Below, in pieces: positions 52,240-61,735 of a DNA stretch of 64,000 nucleotides (position 1 is its first letter; every line of letters starts with the position of its first letter). The stretch spans positions 4,978,001 through 5,042,000 of the forward strand of contig NZ_CP040244.1 in NCBI RefSeq assembly GCF_005517195.1. Direction: 5' to 3'. Position numbers and translations under genes: made by a program. Origin of the DNA: Streptomyces vilmorinianum (GTDB lineage Bacteria > Actinomycetota > Actinomycetes > Streptomycetales > Streptomycetaceae). Under the pieces are notes generated by a model. It ran no database searches, was not told the origin of the DNA, and saw only the letters and a program-made list of their open reading frames with translations.

Positions 52240-55200
52240 TCAGCGGACCGCGCCGACCCGCTCCGGGCCGCCCTCGAGCCTGCGCTGCCGATAGAGCTCC
52301 GCGATGTCCGCCTTGAGGTACTCGCGGATCTCGCTGCCCATCCGGCGCCAGCCGAAGAAGTCGCACACCTGCTTGATCAGCTCCTCCTCCGACATACCGG
52401 GGCATTCCACAGCAATCTCGTACAGCGCAAGCTGTCGCTCCGCCGGGGCGATGTACGTCACCTTGCGCGGTGCGTCCCCAGCTTCAGGATGACGCGCCTT
52501 CAGTGTGTACTGGCCGCCCCGCCCCGTGGCGTCGCAGAAGGCGCCGTCGGACGTGGCAAGGCCCGCCCCCACCAGGGCTCTCGCCACCGTGGCCACGTTG
52601 TCCCGGATACGGCTCCCCGCCCGTCCCACGCCCCACGCCTCGCGCGCCCGCAGGACCAGCAGGTCCAGGTGGACCGGACCCTCGGCCTCGATGATCTGCG
52701 CCAGTACCTTGCGCAGGGCCGGCCGTGCCTCCGCCGTGTGCATCTCGTACCTGGAACTCACGGTCAGCCGACTCGGGCGGTACGGAGCGGCCCACTCGCG
52801 CTCCACCTCCGTGTCGACCGGTACGCGCTCGTACTCGATCTCGACCTGAGGCTCACCGACAGGCACCGTCACTACCCGTCCACCTTCGTGGGCCGCCGCA
52901 CTGGCACCCGCCCCGGCAACCGGCGTCGGCTTGGGTGCCGACGCAGCCAGCGGTCCCTGCGCAATCGCCTGCTCGACGGCCTCCCTCAGCCGCAGCTCTG
53001 CTGCCGCCCGCCCCCGGTACCAGTCCGTCCCCCAGATCCGGTAGAGCCGCCACCCCAGCCCATTGAGCACCTGCTCCCGCAGCCGGTCGCGATCGCGCGC
53101 GGTCTTGGAGGAGTGATACATCGCGCCGTCGCACTCGATGCCCAGCGCGTACGCGCCCGGCAGCTCGGGGTGGCGCAGGCCGAGGTCGATGCGGTAGCCG
53201 GCGACGCCGACCTGGGGCTGGACCTGGTAGCCCCAGCCGCGGAGCACCTCGAGGACGGACTCCTCGAAGGGGCTGTCCGGCTCCGCATCCGCCTGGACGA
53301 CGTCGCGGGCCAGGACCGCAGGGCCCTGCTCCGCGTACTCCAGGTACCGCTTCAGGTGCTGGACGCTCACATTGGCGCTGTCCCTGAGCTGCGTACCGCG
53401 GAAGGAGGCCACGACCTCCATGCGGTAGCGGGCACGGGTCACCGCCACGTTCAGACGGCGCCAGCCGCCGACCTTGTTGATCGGGCCGAAGTTCAGTCCA
53501 AGCGTTCCGTGCTCGTCGGGGCCGTAGCCGACGGACATGATCATCACGTCGCGCTCGTCGCCCTGGACCGATTCGAGGTTCTTCACGAAGAAGCCGTCGA
53601 GACGGTCCTCCGTGAAGCAGTGTTCCAGGTCGGGGCGCGAGAGGCGGGCCTGCTGGACGGCCTGGTCGATGGCCGAGGCCTGCGCCTGGGACAGGGCGAC
53701 GACACCGAGCGTCTTGCCGGGGCGGGTGTCGAAGTGATGCATGACCCGTGTGGCGACGAAGTCCGCTTCGACGCGGTTGTCGCGGCGGCTGCCTTTGTCG
53801 TACACGCCGTCCGCTCCGAAGAACGCGACGCCGACGTCGTTGCCCTTGTCCAGCGAGCCGGGGAAAGTCACCATCGAGTTCCCGTAGAACTCACGGTTGC
53901 TGAAGGTGATCAGGTTCTCGTGACGGCTGCGGTAGTGCCAGCGCAAGGACAGTTCCCGCATGGCCCCGGCCTTGCAGGCGTGCAGCAGGGACTCGAACGA
54001 GTCGGGTACGTCCTCCGCGTACTCGTCCGATTCGTCCTCGACCGAGGAGTCGAAGAACGAGGTCGGCGGCAGCTGCTTGTCGTCTCCCGCGACGATCAGG
54101 CTGCGCCCCCGGTAAATGCAGTTGATGGCGTCGCTGGGGCGAACCTGCGACGCCTCGTCGAAGATGACGACGTCGAATGTGTAGTCCGCAGGAAGATGCT
54201 GACTGACGGTCAGCGGGCTCATCATAAAGCAGGGCTTGATCGACTGAACAACCTCGCGCGTGCGCCCCAGGAGCTCGCGCACCGGCATGTGCCGGGTCTT
54301 CTTCTCCGCCTCACGCTTGATGACGGCGCTGCCGCCACCACCGAGGTTGCGCGGGCGCCGCCTGTTGCACTGCTCGATCACCGCTCCGCCTGCTGCCGCG
54401 ATCAGACGCCGGTCTGCCGCGCGGAAGTCTGCCACCCGGGCGTCGAGGTCCTCGGTGCGTGTGGCGCGGAGCCGGCCGTCGCTCGCCAGGGCACCGTCGG
54501 CCCAGGAGCGGAGCAGCGCTTGCTCGACGATGTCGGGCAACTGCTGCGGGTCGATGCCTCGCTCGGCCGCGTTCGCCACAAGGTCGTCGGCGTTATGGCG
54601 GGCGAGGACGGCAACACCGTCCCTGTACGCCTGCCATTCCTCCGGGCCATGCGGATCGGCGAGGAGTACATCGATGAGCTGGTGCGCCTGGTCGAAGCCG
54701 CCCAGCAGGGACGGGGAGAGCTGGGCACCCCTGGCCGCGTCGAAGAGGTCGAGGAGTGCGGTCACGGATGCGGACCAGCGTTCGGCGCGGCGGCTCGCCA
54801 TCGTGCACCACGTGGCCAGAGCGCTCCGTACGTTCGCGGCCAGGAGCGCCGGCAACGGGTCGGTGTCGGATCCGTCCGCCAGCTGGCCGGTCAGCCGCTC
54901 GCGTCGGGCGGCCCCGCTGCTCAGTTCGGCGATACGGTCGGCTGTCACCAGGGCCCGGCGGAGGTCCTCGGCCTCCTCCCGGGTTCGCGGTGTCCAGCGT
55001 CCGAGGAGGGCGGCGTGCTCATCGGCGAGACGCTGTACCTCCTGTGCCGCGTGACGCCAGCTGAGTGCCTGTCCGAGTCTGCCCGGGAGCGTCTTGTGCC
55101 AAGCTCCGCTGCGTGTCAGTGCCGCCACCGCGGCCCGGTCGGCCTTGAACTGGGCCGAGAATCGGGCCAGCAGTCCGCTGTGCTGATCGGCGAATCGGGC

Positions 55201-57159
55201 CACGAGTTCCGGCAGTTCGACAGCGCTCAGAACCTGCTCGCCGAAGACGTCCTCCGCTGCCGCCCGCGCCTCGGCCTCGGCGTTCAGTGCCTGACGCAGT
55301 TCCTGTGCGGCCCTGTGCACTGCGCTCCGTACGCCATCGTCGAACCACCCCGGCGCCGGACGATGGGAGGCCTTCGTGAGGTCGGCGAGCTCGCAGAGAG
55401 CGAAAGCGGCCTCGGCTCCATCCGGCTTCGGTACGCCGAAGAGATCCGCGAGCTGCGCAAGCTGGTCGGAGACGTCCTCGGGCAGGCTTCCGTCCGCCGC
55501 ACCCTCCTGCCCAGGAAGCCCGTCCCGCAGTGCTCGTACGATCTGCTGGAGTTCGCGTGCCGAGGCCGGTTCGTCCTGTGTCGTGGCGAACGGGCGACGT
55601 GACGCCGCGGTCCGTACGGCATCGAGGGCGTCGGCAGCCTCGGAGAGCACGGAGGATGCCGAGCTTCCGACGAGCCCCCGCCACGGGAAGGAATCCCCCT
55701 CCGCGGCCGGTCGCCAGGCACGGCTGATGGCTTCGGCGGCGGAGGCGAGTTCCTGCAGCGCGTCGGCGCTCAACCTGTCGATGGTCCGGGCGCTCTGTGC
55801 GGACAGCGGCAGCTGCGGGGTCCCGGCCATCTCCAGCTGGATCAGTCGCCCCAGGACGTCGTGCAGACTGCGGTGCAGAGGGTCGCGGGTCTGGTTCATG
55901 GCCGCTGCGTAGGCGGAAAGCTCTTCGCGCAGCTTACGGGCCTGCTTCAGCTCGTGGTCGGCCGCGCCCGTGGCTCGGGCTTCGGTGGTCAGTACCCGGG
56001 CGAGTTCGGTGGCCACTGCCTTCTTGCTCGTGTCACCGCTGTGCAATGCCATGACGAAGTCGCCGAGGCCCACGCTGCGCAGACGGTTGCGTACGACATC
56101 GAGGGCCGCGGCCTTCTCGCTGACGAACAGCACGCTGCGGCCCGCGTGCATGAGTGCGGCGATCATGTTGGTGATGGTCTGGCTCTTGCCTGTGCCGGGA
56201 GGGCCGCTCACCACGAAGGAACGGCCGTCGAGCGAGGCCGCGATGCACTGCCGTTGAGAGGCATCCGCGTCGAGGACGAGCGGCGTCTCTTCGGGCAACT
56301 GGATTTCGTCGATTCTGTCGAGCTCCGGAGGCTCGAACCCGATGAGATTGTCGGGCAGGCCCGCGTCGGGACCGAGGGCGACGGCCCTCACCAGCGGATG
56401 GCCGAGGATGCGACCCTCGTTCTGCTGAAGGTCCTGGTACATGGCCTCCCGGTGCGAGGTGAACAGTCCGAGCACCACGCGCTCGTGAACCTTCCAGCCC
56501 GCTTGGCCGGCTGCGGCCGAGCGCGCCGCGGAGATCACCGCGGAGAGGTCGGTGACGTCGGTGCCGGTGACGCGGCTCCAGTCGATTCCCAGACGCTCGA
56601 GCTTCACCGCGAGAGCGGGGTTGTGCATGCGGTCCTGGCCGTCGGCCGGGTGGAGGCGGTAGCGACGGTCCTTGTCCCGGCGCAGCTCCACCGGCACGAG
56701 CAGTAGCGGCGCGGAGCTGCCCTCTTCGGCCCCGGCTTCGCGCCAGTCCAGCATGCCGACGCCCAGCCACAGCACCCACAGACCGTAGTCGTTGAACGTC
56801 TGGCCGGACTTCTGCCGAAGGTGGTACAGGGCACTGTCGAGCGCCGCTTGCGTGGGCTTCTGGGTCACCACGCCGGTCTGGCGCCCCTGCGCCGGCACCT
56901 CGATGCCGTCATCCTCGGATTCTGCGGAGTCCGACTCGACCGGGGCGAAGTCCCAGCCCCCGGCGAGTCCGTTCAGGAGGGTCGCAGGGCTGGGTGATGC
57001 GAACTCCAGCGTCGCTGTCCTCGTATGACGGAAGTTCAGCAGCCGGTTGCGTCCACTCAGGTCGAGAAGCGAGTGGCGCCAGCCTTCCAGCACGGCCTTC
57101 AGCCGGTCGAGACCGGGGTCGCTTGCAGCGGTACGCGCGGTCTGGGGCTGATGGGGCAT
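52240..57159 (-). CDS. DUF4011 / SF1 helicase with Vsr-like endonuclease and DUF3320 domain
   Basis: 1639 residues. N-terminal DUF4011-type motif WRHSLLDLSGRNRLLNF; SF1 motif I VVSGPPGTGKSQTITNM near residue 320; motif II VVIFDEASQVRPSDA and III IVAGDDKQLPPTSFF near residues 1000-1030; later NLESVQGDERDVMIMSVGYG and RRLNVAVTRARYRME. Residues of about 1295-1385 are a Vsr/MTES_1575-type nuclease: PFEESVLEVLRGWGY, YRIDLGLRHP, GIECDGAMYHSSKTARDRDR and WRLYRIWGTDWYRG. A DUF3320-like winged region follows. Such proteins occur in defence islands and would unwind and cut foreign nucleic acid. It lies between pglW and pglX on the same strand, probably in one transcript. Confidence 0.9.
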   Translation of the reverse strand: MPHQPQTARTAASDPGLDRLKAVLEGWRHSLLDLSGRNRLLNFRHTRTATLEFASPSPATLLNGLAGGWDFAPVESDSAESEDDGIEVPAQGRQTGVVTQKPTQAALDSALYHLRQKSGQTFNDYGLWVLWLGVGMLDWREAGAEEGSSAPLLLVPVELRRDKDRRYRLHPADGQDRMHNPALAVKLERLGIDWSRVTGTDVTDLSAVISAARSAAAGQAGWKVHERVVLGLFTSHREAMYQDLQQNEGRILGHPLVRAVALGPDAGLPDNLIGFEPPELDRIDEIQLPEETPLVLDADASQRQCIAASLDGRSFVVSGPPGTGKSQTITNMIAALMHAGRSVLFVSEKAAALDVVRNRLRSVGLGDFVMALHSGDTSKKAVATELARVLTTEARATGAADHELKQARKLREELSAYAAAMNQTRDPLHRSLHDVLGRLIQLEMAGTPQLPLSAQSARTIDRLSADALQELASAAEAISRAWRPAAEGDSFPWRGLVGSSASSVLSEAADALDAVRTAASRRPFATTQDEPASARELQQIVRALRDGLPGQEGAADGSLPEDVSDQLAQLADLFGVPKPDGAEAAFALCELADLTKASHRPAPGWFDDGVRSAVHRAAQELRQALNAEAEARAAAEDVFGEQVLSAVELPELVARFADQHSGLLARFSAQFKADRAAVAALTRSGAWHKTLPGRLGQALSWRHAAQEVQRLADEHAALLGRWTPRTREEAEDLRRALVTADRIAELSSGAARRERLTGQLADGSDTDPLPALLAANVRSALATWCTMASRRAERWSASVTALLDLFDAARGAQLSPSLLGGFDQAHQLIDVLLADPHGPEEWQAYRDGVAVLARHNADDLVANAAERGIDPQQLPDIVEQALLRSWADGALASDGRLRATRTEDLDARVADFRAADRRLIAAAGGAVIEQCNRRRPRNLGGGGSAVIKREAEKKTRHMPVRELLGRTREVVQSIKPCFMMSPLTVSQHLPADYTFDVVIFDEASQVRPSDAINCIYRGRSLIVAGDDKQLPPTSFFDSSVEDESDEYAEDVPDSFESLLHACKAGAMRELSLRWHYRSRHENLITFSNREFYGNSMVTFPGSLDKGNDVGVAFFGADGVYDKGSRRDNRVEADFVATRVMHHFDTRPGKTLGVVALSQAQASAIDQAVQQARLSRPDLEHCFTEDRLDGFFVKNLESVQGDERDVMIMSVGYGPDEHGTLGLNFGPINKVGGWRRLNVAVTRARYRMEVVASFRGTQLRDSANVSVQHLKRYLEYAEQGPAVLARDVVQADAEPDSPFEESVLEVLRGWGYQVQPQVGVAGYRIDLGLRHPELPGAYALGIECDGAMYHSSKTARDRDRLREQVLNGLGWRLYRIWGTDWYRGRAAAELRLREAVEQAIAQGPLAASAPKPTPVAGAGASAAAHEGGRVVTVPVGEPQVEIEYERVPVDTEVEREWAAPYRPSRLTVSSRYEMHTAEARPALRKVLAQIIEAEGPVHLDLLVLRAREAWGVGRAGSRIRDNVATVARALVGAGLATSDGAFCDATGRGGQYTLKARHPEAGDAPRKVTYIAPAERQLALYEIAVECPGMSEEELIKQVCDFFGWRRMGSEIREYLKADIAELYRQRRLEGGPERVGAVR

Positions 57160-57301
57160 ATGGGGTGTACCTCCTGAGCAGAGCGCACAGGGGTGCCCAC
57201 ACTCCCAGACCCCCCTGGAGATATCTGCTTATCAGTCCGCATCCACCAACACGCTGGAGATCCACAACTCGATATGAACCTGTTGTCGTCCACACGCACC
57301 T

Positions 57302-60300
57302 TCAGCGTGCGTCGCCCGCGCCCCCCTTCTTGAGTGCCTTCAGGAACAGCGGGTCGAGCACCGTCCACTCGGTGGCCCGGTCGACCACTTCGACCGTGCG
57401 TCCGTCCAACGACGGCGTCTGCTTCGGATCCTCCATGGGGCAAAGCCACCACAGCCCATGCGGGAGCTGCGCCGGGCGCCGCGCAGCCTGCTGGAGGTTC
57501 ACCAACAGGTCGTGTCCGCCGCCGTCGAAGTAGCGTGCCAACAGGCTTGCGTTGTGGAAGAAGAGCACCGCCCTGGGGCCGGCTTCCTCGGCGCGTGTGG
57601 TGAACTGCTCCGACAGTCGATCCGTGACCCGCTGCACGTAGGAGCGCAGGCCGGGCTTCAGCTCGCCACCGTTGGTGAAGGCGGCATCCGCACGCAGGAC
57701 CTTGGACCAGTCGGTCCCCAGCTCTTCGGCCAGTGCCCGGAAGACCGCAAGGAACTCGGCGTTGAAATCAACAGGAGTCACACCGAACTCCGCTGCCAGA
57801 GCTTCCGCCGTGCCGGGCAGCGCCGCCCCCTTGAGCGTGAGGGCGAGAAAGCCTCCGCGCTCGGCAGACGCAGTCAGTCTGGCGCGCACAACGGCCTGCG
57901 GATCGCGGCCCGCGGCCACCGCCGAACGCGCTTCCGCGACGAGCACGCTCGTACGCGTGTAGGTGGAGCTGGTCCAGCGCGCCCCCTCGACCGCCGCAGG
58001 GAAGAAGCGTTTGCGGACGGTGTCGTACTCCAGCGGGAATCCCGCCTCGACAAGCGCATCCTCGATCTCGATGTGCGTGGGAGCGTCCGGTAGGGGCAGG
58101 GAGGGGAAGCGTGCCTTGACCCGGGCGATGAGCTCAGCGATGGAGATGCCGACTTCGCGGCGGACACCGGCTACAGCCTGGGAGATGCGAATGGCACGGG
58201 CCAGGCCGAGCGCCGTGGGGTAGATCTCCAGGCGCGGCGATGCCGAGGCGTCCTGCGAGACCACGGCCGCCAGCCCCACCAGACGGGTGTCGGCCAGCGG
58301 AGTCATGCCCTCCGGTGCAGGTACCTCGCGCAGGGTCCGTACGACCGTGGCCCGGCCCGGCAGTGGGTCCTCGGCGGCCATCCGGTCGGCGGCGGCACCG
58401 AGTGCCGCGGCGTAGTCGGCCAGCTCCTGTGGGGTGGGGTCGTCGGTGCCGGGAAGGGAGTCGAGGGCGAGAAGAACGCGGGGCCCCCGGCGCAGCACTT
58501 CGAGGCGCGGGTCTCGCTCGTTGCCTCGCTGCAGTGCCTCGGCGTCCGCCGCGGCACGGACGACGGCGAGCGCCTTCGCCAGCGTTCGGCCAGTGGTGTC
58601 CTCGCCGGCGCCATGACGTACGCGAAGCTCGGCCGCGGCTTCCTGGACCGTCATCACACGGCCCGCCTGGGCGAGAATCTGCACCAGCTCGTCACGGATG
58701 TGCGTGATCCACCCCGTGGCGGACCACTCCTCGATCGCCGCGACGTGGTGCCGGGAAACGGTGGGCTGGCTACTGCCGAGATGCTTGGCGATCAGCGTCT
58801 GCGGCGGCCACGGGCCGAGAGGAGAGAGGTCGCCTCCCTCCTCCCTGGCACGGGGCAGCCCCAGAGTCAGCCTTACGACCTCAGGGCGCAGGTTGCCCTT
58901 CCTTGCAGGGCCTGGAGCGAGTCGGGCCGCCAGGGAGTCGACCGACTCGGAGGCAGTCAGCCGTGCTTCGTCCTGTGGCCCAGCGGTCAGGGTGGCAGAA
59001 AGCTCGGATTCCAGCGGAGTTGCGCGGCGCTCCGACGTCACAGCCGGGCGCTTGAGCATCGCAGTCCACTGCTTGTGGCGCCGGTTCAGTTCCCTGCGTA
59101 CAAGCGTGCCCGCGCCTCGCGCACGGGCGATGGTGTGTGGAGGAACGTCGAGGAGTTCGCCGACTGTCACCGCGCCCAGCCCGTTTGCGACGGAGACTGC
59201 TCGCGGGGAGAGTCCGGCCGCGTCCAAGGCTGTGGTCGACTCTGCTGCCGCCGCTGCCGTCTCCCGGGCTTCCTCCGTGGTTGCCGTCAGGGTGCCCACG
59301 GTGGCCGGGGTGGTGGCCGGCTTGGCGGAGTCGGCGGCACGGAAGACCTGACGCCAGGCGTCCTCCATCTGCTTGAAGGTGTCGAAGCGACGGTCGACAT
59401 CGCGGTGCAGGGCCCGCTGGAAGAACGCGGTGAGTCCGTCACGCAGTCCGGGTTCGAACAGCTCTGCAGCGACGAACAGTTCCACGTCCTCGCTCACGCG
59501 AGGATCGCTTTGACCGTCTCCCCAGATGGGCCGCTCGCCGGAGGCCATCTCGTGCAGCGTCACGGCGGCCGCGTACCGCTCGGCGTGATCGTCGTAGAGC
59601 GAGCGACGGGTGCTGCCGAGGAACGGGTCGAGGTAGCCGCGGGTTCCGGCGGTGATGTCCCGCTCGGAGGCATCAGCCAGCGAGAAGTCGAACAACAACA
59701 GTTCCCACGAGCCGTCGTCGCGCTTGTGCAGACCCAGGTTGTCCGGCTTGATGTCGCGGTGGCGAACACCCTTGGCGGCAAGCTGGTCGAGCGCGATGAA
59801 CAGGTCGTTGCCGTACCGCTCCAACTGATCGTAGGTAAGCCGTCCTTCGCCGCGCAGTCGCGCGCCCAGGGAGGTCTCCCCCGCGTACTCGAGCTCCAGA
59901 ACGGTATGGCCGGCGATCTCTCGCGGCTCCTCGAGCAGCCGGATGATTCGGCCCCCGCCCACCGTCTTGAGTGCGTTCGCCTCCGCGTACAGCCGGGAGT
60001 CCTTGTCCTGGTCGAGCGCGACCTTGAAGACTCGTTCCTGGACGATGGTCTTGTCGTCGGGCCCGGCGAGCTCCTCGATCACTCGCTCGACCAACAGGGC
60101 CCGCGCGGTGGCGCCGGTTCCCAGTACCCGCTTGACCGTCCAGACCTCGTCCACGGGCTGGCCCGGGACAGCCGTCAGGGGATCGGCCTCCACGGTCGCA
60201 GGCTGGTCCGGAGTCGCCGCCTGCTGCTCGGCTTCGTCGAGAAGGTCGAGGAAGCGGTCGGCGGACGGCAGCCGGTCCACGACCTCGGCGCGGGTGGCCC

Positions 60301-61735
60301 GGTAGATCAGGGCGTCAAGGCTGTCCGAGAGTCCGTCGGCCACGGCGTACGGATGCAGTCCGCCCTCGGCGGTCAGCCTTTCGATCAGGGCGCTGCGCTG
60401 CGGTGCGGGCGCCTCTCCCGTGAGGATCAGGTAGGCGACGGCGCCAAGCCCGAAGAGGTCCAGATCGACAGGGTCAGCGAATTCCTGATCGGTCTCCGGT
60501 GCCAGATAGACCTGGGCGGAGTCTTCAATCAGTCCTCCGTCGAGCGGTGTGTCTCCGATCGAGCGCATCGACGTGGTCTCGAAGTCACGGGCGGCGGTCT
60601 GCCAGTCGGTGATGCGCACGCCAGGGTCGGCGCCGTCCTCCTTGGCCGAGACGTACACCGAGCGTGCGGACAATGCCCGGTGATAGAGCGACCGGTTGTG
60701 GGCGTAGCGGAGTGCCTCGGCAAGCTGGCGCACCAGGTCGAGCCGGACCTCTGGGGTGAGCTTGCCCCCGTACGCAGCCAGATAGGCGTCGAGCCGCAGA
60801 TCGGAGTGGCGGTGGCGGAACAGGATCGCCGGCCCGCCCTGATGCTGGTGGATCTGGGCGGCCTGGGCGATACCTCGATGGGTGATGCCCTGCAGCACCT
60901 GGTACTCGCGCCGAGCGGCCCGGTCCGCGGCCCGCCTGGCGGCCTCGCCGGCCATCTGCTCGACGAGGTATATCCGGACCCGGCCTTCCTCCTGGACAAG
61001 GCCGTCGACGCGAACCGCGAGACGGTCCTCCCAGCCGGGGCCTGCATCGAGCACACTCGGCTCGAGCCTCCAGTCGTCTCCGAAACGGAGATGGGCGGTG
61101 GAGTGGCTGATGCCGATCTTCTGCATCAACTGCTCGAGGAGTTGGGCGGACTGCGGGGTGATGCGCCAGCTCTCCCGCTCCGGAGGCTTGCCGAGCAGGT
61201 CGTCCCAGATTCTGCCGAGGCCACTCGCGCCGTCGTTGCGTCCGTAGACGTTGATCCGCTGGAACTCGTCGAGTCCGCTGACCAGACCGGAGTCATGGAG
61301 GAAGACCGCGGGCTTGATGAAGGGGACACTGCGCGGGTCGACTCCCATCGACCGGGCAGCACGCTCCAACTGGCCCTTCAGTTCTTTGCACTTGAGGTCG
61401 GTCAGATGCAGCGGGTTCCTGAGGGTGCGCACCCTGTCTGCATGGAACTGCCAGGTGTCTCCGTGATTGACGACGCGGCCGGGGTGTCCCTTGAGCTCAA
61501 GGAGATAGAGACCGCCCGGGACCGCGATGAAGAGGTCACACTCGTTGGTGCGCCCGGAGGCGGCGGTGAAGGAGAACGTGGCCCAGGCACGATAGGGCTC
61601 CGCCGTCGGCATCAACTGCCGGATGTGGTCGAGTCCTTCCTGCTCCCAGGTGTGGGTGGACCGACGAGGCTGGAACCAACGCCCCTTGCGCGGCGGCCCG
61701 GGCTTGGGCGCCGCCGGCGTACCAGCTGCCGTCAC
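57302..61735 (-). CDS. pglW: PglW, NERD-domain Ser/Thr protein kinase of BREX type 2
   Basis: 1477 residues from a GTG at 61735 (CGGAGGTCGAACCGTG gives the ribosome site); the open frame extends 75 codons further but without such a site. N-terminal NERD nuclease-related domain: ECDLFIAVPGGLYLLELKG. First kinase-like domain (about 290-500) is degenerate, with YHRALSARSVYVS in place of HRDxKxxN and ITDW in place of DFG. The second (about 570-860) has GTGATARALL, VFKVAL, VRHRDIKPDNLGLH near residue 657 and LFDFSLADA. A helix-hairpin-like segment and a long helical C-terminus follow. PglW is the kinase of the Pgl system in S. coelicolor. Confidence 0.92.
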   Translation of the reverse strand: MTAAGTPAAPKPGPPRKGRWFQPRRSTHTWEQEGLDHIRQLMPTAEPYRAWATFSFTAASGRTNECDLFIAVPGGLYLLELKGHPGRVVNHGDTWQFHADRVRTLRNPLHLTDLKCKELKGQLERAARSMGVDPRSVPFIKPAVFLHDSGLVSGLDEFQRINVYGRNDGASGLGRIWDDLLGKPPERESWRITPQSAQLLEQLMQKIGISHSTAHLRFGDDWRLEPSVLDAGPGWEDRLAVRVDGLVQEEGRVRIYLVEQMAGEAARRAADRAARREYQVLQGITHRGIAQAAQIHQHQGGPAILFRHRHSDLRLDAYLAAYGGKLTPEVRLDLVRQLAEALRYAHNRSLYHRALSARSVYVSAKEDGADPGVRITDWQTAARDFETTSMRSIGDTPLDGGLIEDSAQVYLAPETDQEFADPVDLDLFGLGAVAYLILTGEAPAPQRSALIERLTAEGGLHPYAVADGLSDSLDALIYRATRAEVVDRLPSADRFLDLLDEAEQQAATPDQPATVEADPLTAVPGQPVDEVWTVKRVLGTGATARALLVERVIEELAGPDDKTIVQERVFKVALDQDKDSRLYAEANALKTVGGGRIIRLLEEPREIAGHTVLELEYAGETSLGARLRGEGRLTYDQLERYGNDLFIALDQLAAKGVRHRDIKPDNLGLHKRDDGSWELLLFDFSLADASERDITAGTRGYLDPFLGSTRRSLYDDHAERYAAAVTLHEMASGERPIWGDGQSDPRVSEDVELFVAAELFEPGLRDGLTAFFQRALHRDVDRRFDTFKQMEDAWRQVFRAADSAKPATTPATVGTLTATTEEARETAAAAAESTTALDAAGLSPRAVSVANGLGAVTVGELLDVPPHTIARARGAGTLVRRELNRRHKQWTAMLKRPAVTSERRATPLESELSATLTAGPQDEARLTASESVDSLAARLAPGPARKGNLRPEVVRLTLGLPRAREEGGDLSPLGPWPPQTLIAKHLGSSQPTVSRHHVAAIEEWSATGWITHIRDELVQILAQAGRVMTVQEAAAELRVRHGAGEDTTGRTLAKALAVVRAAADAEALQRGNERDPRLEVLRRGPRVLLALDSLPGTDDPTPQELADYAAALGAAADRMAAEDPLPGRATVVRTLREVPAPEGMTPLADTRLVGLAAVVSQDASASPRLEIYPTALGLARAIRISQAVAGVRREVGISIAELIARVKARFPSLPLPDAPTHIEIEDALVEAGFPLEYDTVRKRFFPAAVEGARWTSSTYTRTSVLVAEARSAVAAGRDPQAVVRARLTASAERGGFLALTLKGAALPGTAEALAAEFGVTPVDFNAEFLAVFRALAEELGTDWSKVLRADAAFTNGGELKPGLRSYVQRVTDRLSEQFTTRAEEAGPRAVLFFHNASLLARYFDGGGHDLLVNLQQAARRPAQLPHGLWWLCPMEDPKQTPSLDGRTVEVVDRATEWTVLDPLFLKALKKGGAGDAR

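Noticed and set aside
30501..57159. DISARM system
   Set aside because: A methylase, helicases and a nuclease-like protein are present, but the PglZ, PglY, BrxD and PglW set identifies BREX type 2; no DrmA/DrmB-type proteins were recognised.
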